IMG/VR virus record: IMGVR_UViG_3300009703_002664
Coordinates: 1 to 43,161 of that record
Source of the DNA: a virus
Reading direction: 5' to 3' (one strand)
DNA length: 43,161 nucleotides
Position numbers and translations under genes: made by a program. A model generated the notes under the pieces. It was not told where the DNA came from and searched no databases. It was given only the letters and a program-made list of their open reading frames with translations. Below are positions 7,550-15,573 of the stretch, piece by piece. The stretch's first letter is position 1, and each line of letters starts with the position of its first letter.

Positions 7550-8241
7550 GGCTTAATCGCAATGAATCCCGTAAAAGAATGATTCTGCCAAAACGAGTCT
7601 ATCTGCTCGAACCCAGCATCCTTGCACATATCAATCAGGTCATTGCGTGTATCGGGTTTCTGCATGTGCCTCAGTTCCTGCTCTTTGGTCATAATATCTT
7701 CATAATCAAAGTTTTCACGCTTGAAATCATAATAGGTGAAGGTTCGGATATCATGAATCATACTATGAGGAGACATAGTCTTTTCAGCAAAAACAAACCC
7801 ACCACCCTTGTTTAATGCCTTGTATATCCTTTTTACCGTTTCGAGTCTATCAGCTCTAGGCATAAACTGTAATGTGAAAATAGATGTCACAAATGAGGTG
7901 TTTTCAAAAAATATGGTCTCACGGACATCACGATTCCTGAAATACACAGATTTTTCTTTTTGACGAAATTCATCTTCGAGTTGATCCAAACCAGGATAAC
8001 CAAAGAAATCTTCTTCAATTTCTATTCCCTCCCATTTTACATCTTGAACCCAAGTGTTCCGCTCTACCATCGCGCTTATCAATTTACCAGTTGAACAACC
8101 TATATCATAGACCCAAGTATCATCCTCTATGAAATACTCGGATATCTTAATAACGTCATTCCACAGGTCAGAATACCTGCGGATTGATAGATCAATATGC
8201 TCATCGAAACCTTCAGGTCTTTGTGCGAACGTAAACTTCAT
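7546..8241 (-). CDS. CmoA-like class I SAM methyltransferase-fold protein
   Basis: 231 residues, near the 247 of E. coli CmoA, and alignable along its length by memory. An N-terminal FDEHIDLSIRRYSDL-like segment is followed by SAM motif I VYDIGCSTGK (44-53). FTLQFMPRADRLETV corresponds to CmoA FTLQFLEPSERQALL. Later come a YYDFKRE segment (CmoA HHDFKRA) and a C-terminal AGFEQIDSFWQ. CmoA makes carboxy-SAM for wobble-uridine modification of tRNA. The Arg of CmoA KARLHNAGF appears to be Met here, so it may bind ordinary SAM and act as a methyltransferase on another substrate. Its position after the inositol and TET genes leaves tRNA or DNA-base tailoring open. Confidence 0.75.
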   Translation of the reverse strand: MKFTFAQRPEGFDEHIDLSIRRYSDLWNDVIKISEYFIEDDTWVYDIGCSTGKLISAMVERNTWVQDVKWEGIEIEEDFFGYPGLDQLEDEFRQKEKSVYFRNRDVRETIFFENTSFVTSIFTLQFMPRADRLETVKRIYKALNKGGGFVFAEKTMSPHSMIHDIRTFTYYDFKRENFDYEDIMTKEQELRHMQKPDTRNDLIDMCKDAGFEQIDSFWQNHSFTGFIAIKP

Positions 8242-8684
8242 CTCTCCACCAATCCATGTCTAAGATAGACAATTTCTATATCCGAGTGCCTTTGGCGAAT
8301 TTCCTCAATCTGTATCGGATCATCCTCAAAATGAATTCCGATATCATAACACTCTTTAAGCAGCGTCAGAACTTTTGCCTTCCATTTCCCACTCGCTTCT
8401 CGACCATATTCAGCACTGCTACGAGAAATAGGATTCATAATCACATGGTTATTTATGTCCATGCTATCAAGTTTCGTGCGAAGCTCAGTGTACTCGCTGA
8501 TAGGTTTGCCTGTGACTATGATATCCTTTTCGCAAGGTTTGACTCCAGTATATCCATGACCCAAATTGATGACGCCATCATAATCAAATGTATTGATCTT
8601 AAGTTTTTTAGACTTACCAAATAAGCGACCTTCACCTAATTTTACATTATAAGGTTGCGACCAATCTCTCATGTTATACAGCAC
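8238..8684 (-). CDS. HAD-superfamily phosphatase-like protein
   Basis: 148 residues. HAD motif I is TFDYDGV (nucleophile Asp about 34, Asp 36), motif II Thr is in IVTGKP (about 58), a Lys for motif III is in SGKWKAK (about 100-104), and motif IV is FEDDP (119-123). All catalytic positions are therefore present in a small, capless HAD. The start is probably GTG at 8684, because GGAG lies seven bases upstream inside the end of the preceding gene; an ATG at 8672 is the alternative. Overlap with the inositol-phosphate synthase gene suggests it may dephosphorylate that enzyme's product, but this is inference. The family also includes nucleotidases and polynucleotide phosphatases. Confidence 0.75.
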   Translation of the reverse strand: MLYNMRDWSQPYNVKLGEGRLFGKSKKLKINTFDYDGVINLGHGYTGVKPCEKDIIVTGKPISEYTELRTKLDSMDINNHVIMNPISRSSAEYGREASGKWKAKVLTLLKECYDIGIHFEDDPIQIEEIRQRHSDIEIVYLRHGLVER

Positions 8685-9813
8685 GTTGAGTCTCCGTCAG
8701 GTTTGTAAATGAACGATCAGCAAGAGCGTCACACTCTAACTTAGCATCTTCAATGGTCATCTGTTCCGGTGGAGTTTTTTGAGTCCAAGCTGATGGTCCA
8801 CGAAGGGATCCAACAATACCCATTTCACGGGCAACTTTCAAGAACCGAATAGCGTCGATAACGACTCCTGCCGAATTAGGACTATCCTGTACCGACAACT
8901 TACAATCAATTTCAACTTCGGCACCACCAAATCCATGCGCTAACACTTTAATGTAAGCAACCTTGTTGTCTTTCAAATAAGGAATAAACGAAGACGGTCC
9001 AGCATAGATACCGTCTTTAGGAACAGGAATACCGCGAATATCATTCTGACTGCGTATTACATTTTCCTTGGATGTTTTCTTTGATGCTAAACGAGACTGG
9101 TCCATCATATTAGCAAAGTCACTGTTTCCTCCCACATTCAACTGCTGATGGAACTCCACGCTGTGTCCTCGATTGAATAAAGTTTCCTGTAAAACCTGAG
9201 ACAATATTGAAGCACCAAACTGTGATTTCATATCATCACCAACTATAGGTAATCCCGCATCAACAAATCGTTTCTCCCAAATCGGATTAGAAGCGATGAA
9301 AACCGGAATGCAATTCAAAAATGCAACGTCTGCTTGAATAGCAGCATTGACATAAAATTCAGTTGCTTTCTGGGACCCAACGGGAAGATAATTAACAACG
9401 ATATCCACCTCTCGGTCTTTCAATATCCTTGTAATATCAGCATGAGGTTCATCAGATACTTTAAAATTTACATCCTCATGGTAATCTGCCATATGCGAGG
9501 CAACACCATCAAGAGGCATACCCATTTCCACTACTGTGTCATCATCAATATCAGTATGAAATGTTGGGGTGTTATTGGGATCACTGAATATTGCTTCACT
9601 GATGGGACTACCAACTTTTCTCTTATCCACATCAAATGCCGCAACAACTTCTATCTCGTCAGCGTCGTACCCACCTATATTTGGATACATGACTCCTGGG
9701 ACATCCTTTTGGTTTCGATGGCGATAATAATTAATGCCTTGTAAAAGGGCAGATGAGCAATTGCCAACTCCAACAACCGCTATACGAATCTTTCTATTTT
9801 TAACTGCATTCAT
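8674..9813 (-). CDS. ino1: myo-Inositol-1-phosphate synthase (Ino1 family)
   Basis: 379 residues, the length of the actinobacterial/archaeal type rather than the longer eukaryotic type. The N-terminal Rossmann motif is VVGVGNCSSALLQG (13-26). Family blocks follow in order: NYLPVGSQKATEFY, FLNCIPVFIASNPIW, GDDMKSQFGAS, and the catalytic-domain segment LNVGGNSDFANM with downstream Lys residues. The enzyme converts glucose-6-phosphate to inositol-1-phosphate with NAD. A strong Shine-Dalgarno (AAGGAG) precedes the ATG. It is unusual in a phage. Its neighbours (HAD phosphatase, FkbM methyltransferase, TET/JBP, glycosyltransferases) suggest inositol-based decoration of DNA or of a surface glycan. 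Confidence 0.88.
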   Translation of the reverse strand: MNAVKNRKIRIAVVGVGNCSSALLQGINYYRHRNQKDVPGVMYPNIGGYDADEIEVVAAFDVDKRKVGSPISEAIFSDPNNTPTFHTDIDDDTVVEMGMPLDGVASHMADYHEDVNFKVSDEPHADITRILKDREVDIVVNYLPVGSQKATEFYVNAAIQADVAFLNCIPVFIASNPIWEKRFVDAGLPIVGDDMKSQFGASILSQVLQETLFNRGHSVEFHQQLNVGGNSDFANMMDQSRLASKKTSKENVIRSQNDIRGIPVPKDGIYAGPSSFIPYLKDNKVAYIKVLAHGFGGAEVEIDCKLSVQDSPNSAGVVIDAIRFLKVAREMGIVGSLRGPSAWTQKTPPEQMTIEDAKLECDALADRSFTNLTETQRAV

Positions 9814-9841
9814 TTCATTCTCCTTTATGTCAGTTTATTAA

Positions 9842-9875
9842 CGAGACAATCCTTGATCGGAGTGAGTAGGTCTCG
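9842..9875 (-). other. Weak intergenic hairpin upstream of inositol-phosphate synthase
   Basis: CGAGAC and GTCTCG form a 6-bp stem with a 22-base loop in the 66-bp gap between two genes. No U-tract follows, and I see no convincing promoter in the gap. It may be an RNA processing site or a chance dyad. Confidence 0.3.
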
Positions 9876-9879
9876 GGTC

Positions 9880-11037
9880 TTAGTGAATAAAATCGTAAAT
9901 CGATTTTCCTTGATTTTCAACATAATTATTAAAATTATTCTTTATTTCTATTCTCCCAAAATTATTGAAGTCAGTAAGCCATGACTGATTTACACCGAAC
10001 TCTTTATACATATCAGGCAAATCCTCATTGTCCTCATGCATATTAATCATTTGACCTGTCATTGCGCCTGTCTTCATAAGAATCTTATTCTGAAATGTTT
10101 TCCTTACGCAAGGTGCAGAATATTTTGATACATCCTCATAAAAATCCCACTCAAGCTCTGACCATGCTTGTTTTAACTTATACCAACGAGTGTACGCATC
10201 CTGAGTTGGGGTTCCCGGAGCGTCGCCGCCAGTCGCAATCATTTTCTTATACTGACACAGATGCGTTTCTAATGTGAATGGACTAGACATATCAGTGGGC
10301 AATACAAATTCAGCGCAAGACTCTATGAATTCCTGCTCACGACTTTCAATCCATTTTAGGTCATCACTGCTGTATTTCTTTTTGCTATCCAAATCCATCA
10401 ATTCCGGTTTGTTATAAATGTAAACCAGTCCTGATCTTACTGACCAATTTGACGGATCAGTTGCTAACATATTTTTCGGTACAATATGACTCATTCCAGC
10501 ACATTGCTCATAAAATGCCTGAGTTGTTAACCAACCAGACATACGTCCTATCCTATAAATTGTCATAACCTCTTTGAGCGCATGGTCGAAATCCTGAAAC
10601 GTGTTAATCCATGATCTGAGGGTTCCATGCTTTTCTAGAACCTTTTCATGAATATCTTTTAGGATAGGAATAAACTTGCCTTTGTTGTATTTTGTGTCTT
10701 TTGAAAAATGTTGTCGAGCATAATTTTCATTATTCCAGTCTTCGAGAGTTTTCCAGTTTATCTTTTCGATATCAGGAAAATGCGACCAAATCACCCACGC
10801 CATTGATGATTGATAAGTTATACCAAACAGCATAGAAAAATAGATCCTCTGCTCATCACTCATAGAACCTTGATTCATGTATGCTTCATTGTAAGTATGA
10901 TGGTCTACATCACGATGCTTCATTCGCCAACCATATGACCGAAGACACATCTCTATTCTATTTTCAGGTAGACGCCAATCCACATATGGTTTATCACGAT
11001 TGTCTGGGTGCAGATACTTAGTCAATGCGCTTCTCAT
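9880..11037 (-). CDS. Unknown helical protein, possible aGPT-PPlase/amino-acid:DNA transferase-type enzyme
   Basis: 385 residues, strongly helical and rich in Trp and Tyr. The segment YFSMLFGITYQSSMAWVI (about 65-82), followed by a fP-x-I...W-x-x-L pattern, and a central block with TTQAFYEQCAG, recall the HhH-glycosylase-like helical proteins called alpha-glutamyl/putrescinyl thymine pyrophosphorylases. Those act on hydroxymethylated bases in phage DNA. I have no alignment, so this stays a hypothesis. It is supported by location: the start overlaps the FkbM methyltransferase, which in turn overlaps the TET/JBP dioxygenase. No membrane segment or signal peptide. An alternative is a structural or unrelated metabolic protein. 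Confidence 0.45.
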   Translation of the reverse strand: MRSALTKYLHPDNRDKPYVDWRLPENRIEMCLRSYGWRMKHRDVDHHTYNEAYMNQGSMSDEQRIYFSMLFGITYQSSMAWVIWSHFPDIEKINWKTLEDWNNENYARQHFSKDTKYNKGKFIPILKDIHEKVLEKHGTLRSWINTFQDFDHALKEVMTIYRIGRMSGWLTTQAFYEQCAGMSHIVPKNMLATDPSNWSVRSGLVYIYNKPELMDLDSKKKYSSDDLKWIESREQEFIESCAEFVLPTDMSSPFTLETHLCQYKKMIATGGDAPGTPTQDAYTRWYKLKQAWSELEWDFYEDVSKYSAPCVRKTFQNKILMKTGAMTGQMINMHEDNEDLPDMYKEFGVNQSWLTDFNNFGRIEIKNNFNNYVENQGKSIYDFIH

Positions 11038-11752
11038 AAAAGCAGTCTATTCCCCAAATATTTCTATATGATGCTGGAGAGTTTTGCCAAGTGAATTCTG
11101 TATCACCTTTCACATAATTCAAATTTTCGTAGACAGGATCAAAGTCGTTATCAAGGATTTTAGATCTCCACCCATTTTCATAGGATAAAACCTTATCCTG
11201 CCAGTGAAACTCTACTGCCATTTCTTTGACGCATTCAGGAAACTTCCAGTCCCAGCTATCAAAAATTCTATATTCCTCACCCTCGATATCACATTTGAAA
11301 TGAGTTGGTTTATATTTCTCCATCAACTCATTTGCTTGTTCTGTAGGGACATCTATCTTAGTCTGACGTAAACTGGCAGCAGCTTTGCTCTTTAAATTAA
11401 TAGTTCCTGAACAATAATTTTGCTTTGAGTTTGTGAGGTGAAGTTCTATAGAATCCACAGGTTCGTTTGTAACCGCTGCTTGAATTAAAACTGCTCTCGG
11501 GTCATGACCTAGATTCGCCTTGGCAACCTCAAAATTATCTGGATGCGGTTCGATACCAATATACTGTTTAATGGGTTCCCGCAACATCATGTAACCGAAC
11601 CCACCAATATTCATACCCCAATCCATGACAACAGCATCTTTAAGAGAGTGCTTGCTACCAAACTTATCATAATGTCGGAAACAATCTCTTACCATATTCT
11701 TATCGACAGCAAGACCGTCTCGTACATAGACTCCTTTGTACGTTTTATACAT
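11018..11752 (-). CDS. FkbM-family methyltransferase
   Basis: 244 residues. SAM motif I is in VVMDWGMNIGGFGYM (about 41-55), the acidic loop in YIGIEPHPDNFEVAK (about 64-78), and the family signature in FKCDIEGEEYRIFDS (about 153-167). FkbM proteins O-methylate sugars or polyketides and are frequent in phage modification clusters. The ATG overlaps the stop of the TET/JBP gene and the 3' end overlaps the next gene by 20 bp, so the three are translated as a block. A role in methylating a sugar or hydroxyl placed on the oxidised base is plausible but inferred. Confidence 0.85.
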   Translation of the reverse strand: MYKTYKGVYVRDGLAVDKNMVRDCFRHYDKFGSKHSLKDAVVMDWGMNIGGFGYMMLREPIKQYIGIEPHPDNFEVAKANLGHDPRAVLIQAAVTNEPVDSIELHLTNSKQNYCSGTINLKSKAAASLRQTKIDVPTEQANELMEKYKPTHFKCDIEGEEYRIFDSWDWKFPECVKEMAVEFHWQDKVLSYENGWRSKILDNDFDPVYENLNYVKGDTEFTWQNSPASYRNIWGIDCFYEKRID

Positions 11753-13070
11753 TATATGTGCTCTGCCAATCTTTCCACTCCTCTGAAAAAAATATGTCTG
11801 GGTCTATGCCATTGTAATTCTTAGGTCGCCCGTCCTTACCTGCTAAACGCTCTTTCCTGTCGTATACAAAATCACGACGCATATTCTCATGCTTTAGTGA
11901 ATCACAACCTAACATTGCTTCACGGAAATATAATACAACACTACACCGCTCGATACCCTCTTCTCCTGATATAAGAGGTGTGTTTGCATGAATTTGATGA
12001 GCATCCATCATGAGTAAATCGCCATCACGAATATCAACAGCTGCTTTGTACTCAGGAAAACAAAGATAGAACCCTTCATACTCTTTTCCATTTGTCATAG
12101 CAGTGAGATTACTGAATCCACGAGGAACTGCTCGATCTTCTGGTTGCTCACATAAGTCACCCGCATCACGATGGCATGCTGTACGAAAATCCCTATTGAG
12201 TGTGATAGTTGTGTAGACCGTATCCCCTATTCGCCAATCTTCCGATAGTTGATCAATACAATCTTTCTGTCCCTGCCACCGTGATGGAACCTCACGCTGA
12301 AATACCTTAGAACATTCTTCCATCATAGGTATTCCTGAATTGAACCTTTCTTTATTAGCAGCAGTCCAAGCAGTTTCACGGCAAAATGGAATACGAGGAT
12401 ATCTATCCATGTATCCGGCAGTACCTGAATATACACCGTTTCCATATGTAGTAGATGAAATCTTATCATTCAAAATTGATGAAGCAGCTGCATATCGTTC
12501 CTCAGTATCCATATCAAAAGTCGACTCAAACCAACCATTGATATCGAAATCTTTAACCCTTTCAACAACCCATATGGAACCGCCACCGATAAGACCAGCA
12601 CCGCCTCTTCCTGGGATTGGATTAGGACTAACACTATTCCATAAACTTTCTAACTGGTCTTCCCCATAGATATCCTTAACTGAACCTTTCATCATATAAG
12701 AAAGGCAAACTGATTCACGTTCTGTGACCCATCTACGTTTGCCTGAGGATGAACCTTGTGCTGTTATCAACTGTTGATATTCTTGTTTCTCTGTTCCTGC
12801 CGCAAGACCACGATTATCTGTAAGACTAGCACCATGCCTCAAACCATCATAAGCAGCGCGAACCTTTTCTTGAGGTATCACGTTCTTGCGGAATTTGAGC
12901 AACAAATTAGACTCGGACTCCTCCTCAAAAAGACCGGACTTTTTATATACATCCGTGTCCTCTGTTATGAGGATATCATAAGCATCATGATCTATGAATT
13001 TACCGCCAAGAGTATCGTCTGCCTCTTTTTTGCTACGAAATATATTTTCAAGGTGTAGTTTTTGGGTCAT
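11745..13070 (-). CDS. TET/JBP-family 2-oxoglutarate/Fe(II) DNA dioxygenase
   Basis: 441 residues from ATG 13070; an upstream GTG would overlap the preceding gene by over 50 nt. The C-terminal double-stranded beta-helix shows the TET/JBP pattern. An Arg-Glu-Thr-Ala-Trp-Thr segment (231-236) and a Gln-rich WQGQ lead to TTITLNRDFRTACHRDAGD with iron ligands His300 and Asp302. Then come YEGFYLCFPEY, DLLMMDAHQIHANTP with the distal His (361 or 358), and ERCSVVLYFRE with the 2OG-binding Arg. TET and JBP enzymes hydroxylate the methyl of 5-methylcytosine or thymine in DNA. Residues 1-200 are an extra domain I do not recognise. No cytosine C5-methyltransferase is in the window, so the substrate base is undecided. 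Confidence 0.82.
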   Translation of the reverse strand: MTQKLHLENIFRSKKEADDTLGGKFIDHDAYDILITEDTDVYKKSGLFEEESESNLLLKFRKNVIPQEKVRAAYDGLRHGASLTDNRGLAAGTEKQEYQQLITAQGSSSGKRRWVTERESVCLSYMMKGSVKDIYGEDQLESLWNSVSPNPIPGRGGAGLIGGGSIWVVERVKDFDINGWFESTFDMDTEERYAAASSILNDKISSTTYGNGVYSGTAGYMDRYPRIPFCRETAWTAANKERFNSGIPMMEECSKVFQREVPSRWQGQKDCIDQLSEDWRIGDTVYTTITLNRDFRTACHRDAGDLCEQPEDRAVPRGFSNLTAMTNGKEYEGFYLCFPEYKAAVDIRDGDLLMMDAHQIHANTPLISGEEGIERCSVVLYFREAMLGCDSLKHENMRRDFVYDRKERLAGKDGRPKNYNGIDPDIFFSEEWKDWQSTYNV

Positions 13071-13278
13071 GTTTATATCCACTATAAATTTCCAATTCAC
13101 CGTTTTCTTCTTTAATGATTATAATACCATCATCTTTCAAATTATCAAGAACTTCATCAACTACCTGCGCATAAAATTTTACATTGTTTTTCTGATATCG
13201 ATACCCAATATACATTGATATCATTACCAACCCAAGCAACATCAATATTGTCAATAGATCGTAACCTGTAATATACAT
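13048..13278 (-). CDS. Small single-pass membrane protein
   Basis: 76 residues. One N-terminal membrane helix (about 7-27, LLTILMLLGLVMISMYIG) is followed by a charged C-terminal region of about 48 residues with alternating Lys, Glu and Asp, probably cytoplasmic. No family recognised. AGAGGAA lies seven bases before the ATG. It ends 22 nt inside the TET/JBP gene, so it is translationally linked to it. Confidence 0.65.
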   Translation of the reverse strand: MYITGYDLLTILMLLGLVMISMYIGYRYQKNNVKFYAQVVDEVLDNLKDDGIIIIKEENGELEIYSGYKHDPKTTP

Positions 13279-13279
13279 G

Positions 13280-13978
13280 TTATTCCTCTAGATTTGCTAA
13301 TAATTGTTCGTATGTGCAATAATGAACTCTTTCTCCTGCGATAGGAACTACTATGTCCCGTGATGTTGCGGGAAATGCAGGTTGTCTGTGACGACGCTCT
13401 ACAGTACAATCAAGCACAGAATCATCATGAATATCTTTATCAAATTTAGGATAGACGAAAAAGAATGTGACGTCGGGATTTTGTTCTACGAACCACTGAA
13501 GATAACGGCATCTCCCCTTATTATCTTGCGCTGTAGCTCTTGTTTCCATAGTATAATTTTCAGTTCCATCATACATATTGGTCACATTTCCTGGGAGAAG
13601 AAAATCAAACCCAAGGCAAATCAAAATGTTTGCTCCTTTTCGTATTGCTTCAATCATTGCGTTCATGCCAGCATTACTACGTGGTCGACCAGGATTCACT
13701 TCAGCTGGTTCATACTGTTCATCATGATCAGGAACAATAAATCTTTCTGATGGAAACTCAGAATTTTCTATTTCTGAAATAATCCCGTGATCTATCGAAA
13801 CCAAATAGTCCGGTAACATAAATCTCCTATTAGAACCTTCATTTGCCCAATCTCTATAAAGAGCATTACACCCCCAAATAGTTCCGGATCCTATCAATTG
13901 TTCTAAGTCAAAACCATCCCGAGAGCGACCATTACCTACTATATATGCGACTTCACTCGTCAATGCTCTTCCTGCCAT
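13280..13978 (-). CDS. DUF115/MptE-like (sialyltransferase-like) Rossmann protein
   Basis: 232 residues. The N-terminal YIVGNGRSRDGFDLEQL (12-28) and CNALYRDW (about 37-44), followed by PDYLVSIDHG (about 55-64), match the pattern of the DUF115/MptE group. These small Rossmann proteins are related to sialyltransferase-like GT29/GT42 enzymes and recur in marine phages near glycosyltransferases. The central ILICLGFDFLL block (about 115-125) fits the second half of the fold. No membrane segment. The overlap of 19 nt with the upstream gene and its place before TET/JBP suggest a sugar- or nucleotide-transfer step in the same modification cluster; this is inferred. Confidence 0.6.
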   Translation of the reverse strand: MAGRALTSEVAYIVGNGRSRDGFDLEQLIGSGTIWGCNALYRDWANEGSNRRFMLPDYLVSIDHGIISEIENSEFPSERFIVPDHDEQYEPAEVNPGRPRSNAGMNAMIEAIRKGANILICLGFDFLLPGNVTNMYDGTENYTMETRATAQDNKGRCRYLQWFVEQNPDVTFFFVYPKFDKDIHDDSVLDCTVERRHRQPAFPATSRDIVVPIAGERVHYCTYEQLLANLEE

Positions 13979-14202
13979 TTAACTTCCCGCACATCGTGCC
14001 AAGTCGTTGTAGCATGCTGAACAGGTGCTTCTGCTTTCACGCTTTCTCTTAGTTCTGTAATGCGTGATTCTAGAACATTGATAGTTGTGTGAATATGACC
14101 TGTATCATGTGGTTGTATCCTGCCTTTAAGGATTTCAACTTCACTCATTAATGCTGCTAAATGGTTAGCAGTTCGAGTATCTAAATATTTTTCAGTCACC
14201 AT
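13960..14202 (-). CDS. Hypothetical small coiled-coil-like protein
   Basis: 80 residues, with heptad-like hydrophobic spacing through residues 12-55 (LAALMSEVEILKGRI and INVLESRITELRESV). No catalytic motif. The ATG overlaps the stop of the upstream gene (ATGGTGA), with GGAG four bases ahead. Function unknown; it could be a structural adaptor. Confidence 0.65.
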   Translation of the reverse strand: MVTEKYLDTRTANHLAALMSEVEILKGRIQPHDTGHIHTTINVLESRITELRESVKAEAPVQHATTTWHDVREVKWQEEH

Positions 14203-14615
14203 TGTTCTCCCGGATATGCTTCTTCTAAAGCACCCTTCTTGACCTTCAGGTTTTTCTCCTTCATTCTAATAAGGAGTAGCGCATCATCCGGATGCACTGT
14301 TTCCAATAATTCAATAAAAACTTGCTCTCTTTTCATAGAGGAAATTTCTAAACCCTGCGGTGTATTGACAAATAAATCAAGTTTCTTAACCTCAGAATAT
14401 AATCGCCCTTCTTGGTCGACTCCCTGTTCTTTGGTCAAGGGTTCATAGGGTGGTTTTCCCGCAGGAAGTTGCCACTCTACAACAGGACAACAGGACATCA
14501 CAAAAATTTCTTTTAGAGCAGGTGAGTCGTTTTCTTTTATCGCCTCAGCCTGCTGTTTGATCGTTTTCTTAGATTCAATACTCTTTACAATTTCACTCAA
14601 AGGTGTAGCAACCAT
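14196..14615 (-). CDS. Conserved T4-like phage protein (DUF6433-like)
   Basis: 139 residues. The N-terminus begins with the helix LSEIVKSIESKKTIKQQAEAI. The segment VMSCCPVVEWQLPAGKPPYEP (about 39-59) resembles the L-P-x-G-x-P-P-Y core that I associate with DUF6433, a family of marine T4-like phages adjacent to replication genes. No function is established. It has a strong Shine-Dalgarno (AGGAGGT) and lies nine bases after the RNase H stop, so it is in the same early operon. Confidence 0.65.
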   Translation of the reverse strand: MVATPLSEIVKSIESKKTIKQQAEAIKENDSPALKEIFVMSCCPVVEWQLPAGKPPYEPLTKEQGVDQEGRLYSEVKKLDLFVNTPQGLEISSMKREQVFIELLETVHPDDALLLIRMKEKNLKVKKGALEEAYPGEQW

Positions 14616-14624
14616 ATTAACCTC

Positions 14625-15503
14625 CTAGAATGCCTGAACATCAGACATAAGTTTCTTCAGTTTCTTCTTCATAAAATATTCAATGATTTTTGATCTTGGA
14701 TTTTGAATGTCTGGAGCAAGGTGATAGACATAATATTGCTCCAAAGTCTTATCCTTTATTTCTTGAGGAATTTCGGTTAAATCAACAAGTGACTTATTCC
14801 GCATATAACCATCAAGCATCTCCTTCGTGCAAAACTCTTGCGGTTCTTTTTCACACCACTCAGCTAATTTTACACGGGAAATAGGTTTCTGACGTTTTCC
14901 TTCGACAAACGTATCATCATCAGAAAGGAAATTAGGAACACCATCACCCCTATCCCCTAACATAATGTGCTCTCGTAAATATCGTTCAGGGTTGTCCACC
15001 CTCACTTCTTTCTTAAGAATGGGATTGTAAATATCCACATTATAATATCTTTGAAGTTGTACGAAATCTTTATCGCCAGACAAAATTAGAATTGGTTCAC
15101 CAATAGGTCTGGAAGAAGTATGACCAAACTCGTGACAAAGAGCGGCAATAATATCATCAGCTTCGGCATGAGGAACTTGAATAACAAGATATGGCATATT
15201 TTCACGAATTTCATCACGAATTTTGTTTAACGTGACGAATACAGTATTCCAATCAATTGAAGATGCCTGACGATCTTTCTTTCTTGATGCTTTATAATAA
15301 GGGAATAGATCTTTTCTCCAATAACTCTTATCATCACAGCAAATTACAAGTTCTCCATACTTTTCATAAAATAGACCACGATATTTCCGCAAACTGCTGA
15401 GAACCATATGCCGCATCAGACCCTCCTCAACAACCCCACCAGAATGTTTGAGTTGTATCATAAGGTTCGATATCATCACTTGATTTAAATCAACCAAAAT
15501 CAT
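14625..15503 (-). CDS. rnh: RNase H / 5'-3' exonuclease (T4 Rnh-like, FEN family)
   Basis: 292 residues, against 305 in T4 Rnh. Acidic metal ligands appear in order: MILVDLNQ (Asp5), ICCDDKSYWRKDLFPYYK with the conserved basic helix, HAEADDIIA, and LSGDKDFVQL. The C-terminus KKLKKLMSDVQAF mirrors T4 KAGLSKLTNSINEF. The enzyme removes RNA primers from Okazaki fragments, working with the primase (38320-39330) and the clamp. It is the first gene behind the promoter at 15536-15564, and the modification cluster lies downstream on the same strand. The Shine-Dalgarno is weak (GGAAAT). Confidence 0.88.
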   Translation of the reverse strand: MILVDLNQVMISNLMIQLKHSGGVVEEGLMRHMVLSSLRKYRGLFYEKYGELVICCDDKSYWRKDLFPYYKASRKKDRQASSIDWNTVFVTLNKIRDEIRENMPYLVIQVPHAEADDIIAALCHEFGHTSSRPIGEPILILSGDKDFVQLQRYYNVDIYNPILKKEVRVDNPERYLREHIMLGDRGDGVPNFLSDDDTFVEGKRQKPISRVKLAEWCEKEPQEFCTKEMLDGYMRNKSLVDLTEIPQEIKDKTLEQYYVYHLAPDIQNPRSKIIEYFMKKKLKKLMSDVQAF

Positions 15504-15535
15504 ATTATTTCCAACGTATTATCATTCATCATTTC

Positions 15536-15564
15536 ATTATATAGGTGATGACGTCAATTGTCAA
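15536..15564 (-). promoter_or_regulatory. Early sigma70-type promoter upstream of RNase H
   Basis: Minus strand TTGACA (15564-15559), 17-bp spacer starting ATTG, perfect TATAAT (15541-15536). Expected start near 15529, about 26 nt before the RNase H ATG. It lacks the GCC/GGC dyad of most sister promoters. It is the only promoter I can see for the whole 15503-7546 block. Confidence 0.85.
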
Positions 15565-15573
15565 ATTTATTTT

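Noticed and set aside
15549-15556. TGACGTCA palindrome in the RNase H promoter, identical to the eukaryotic CRE site
   Set aside because: CRE/CREB is eukaryotic. The palindrome lies in the promoter spacer and is not repeated at other promoters, so coincidence is the simplest reading despite the cyclase gene elsewhere.
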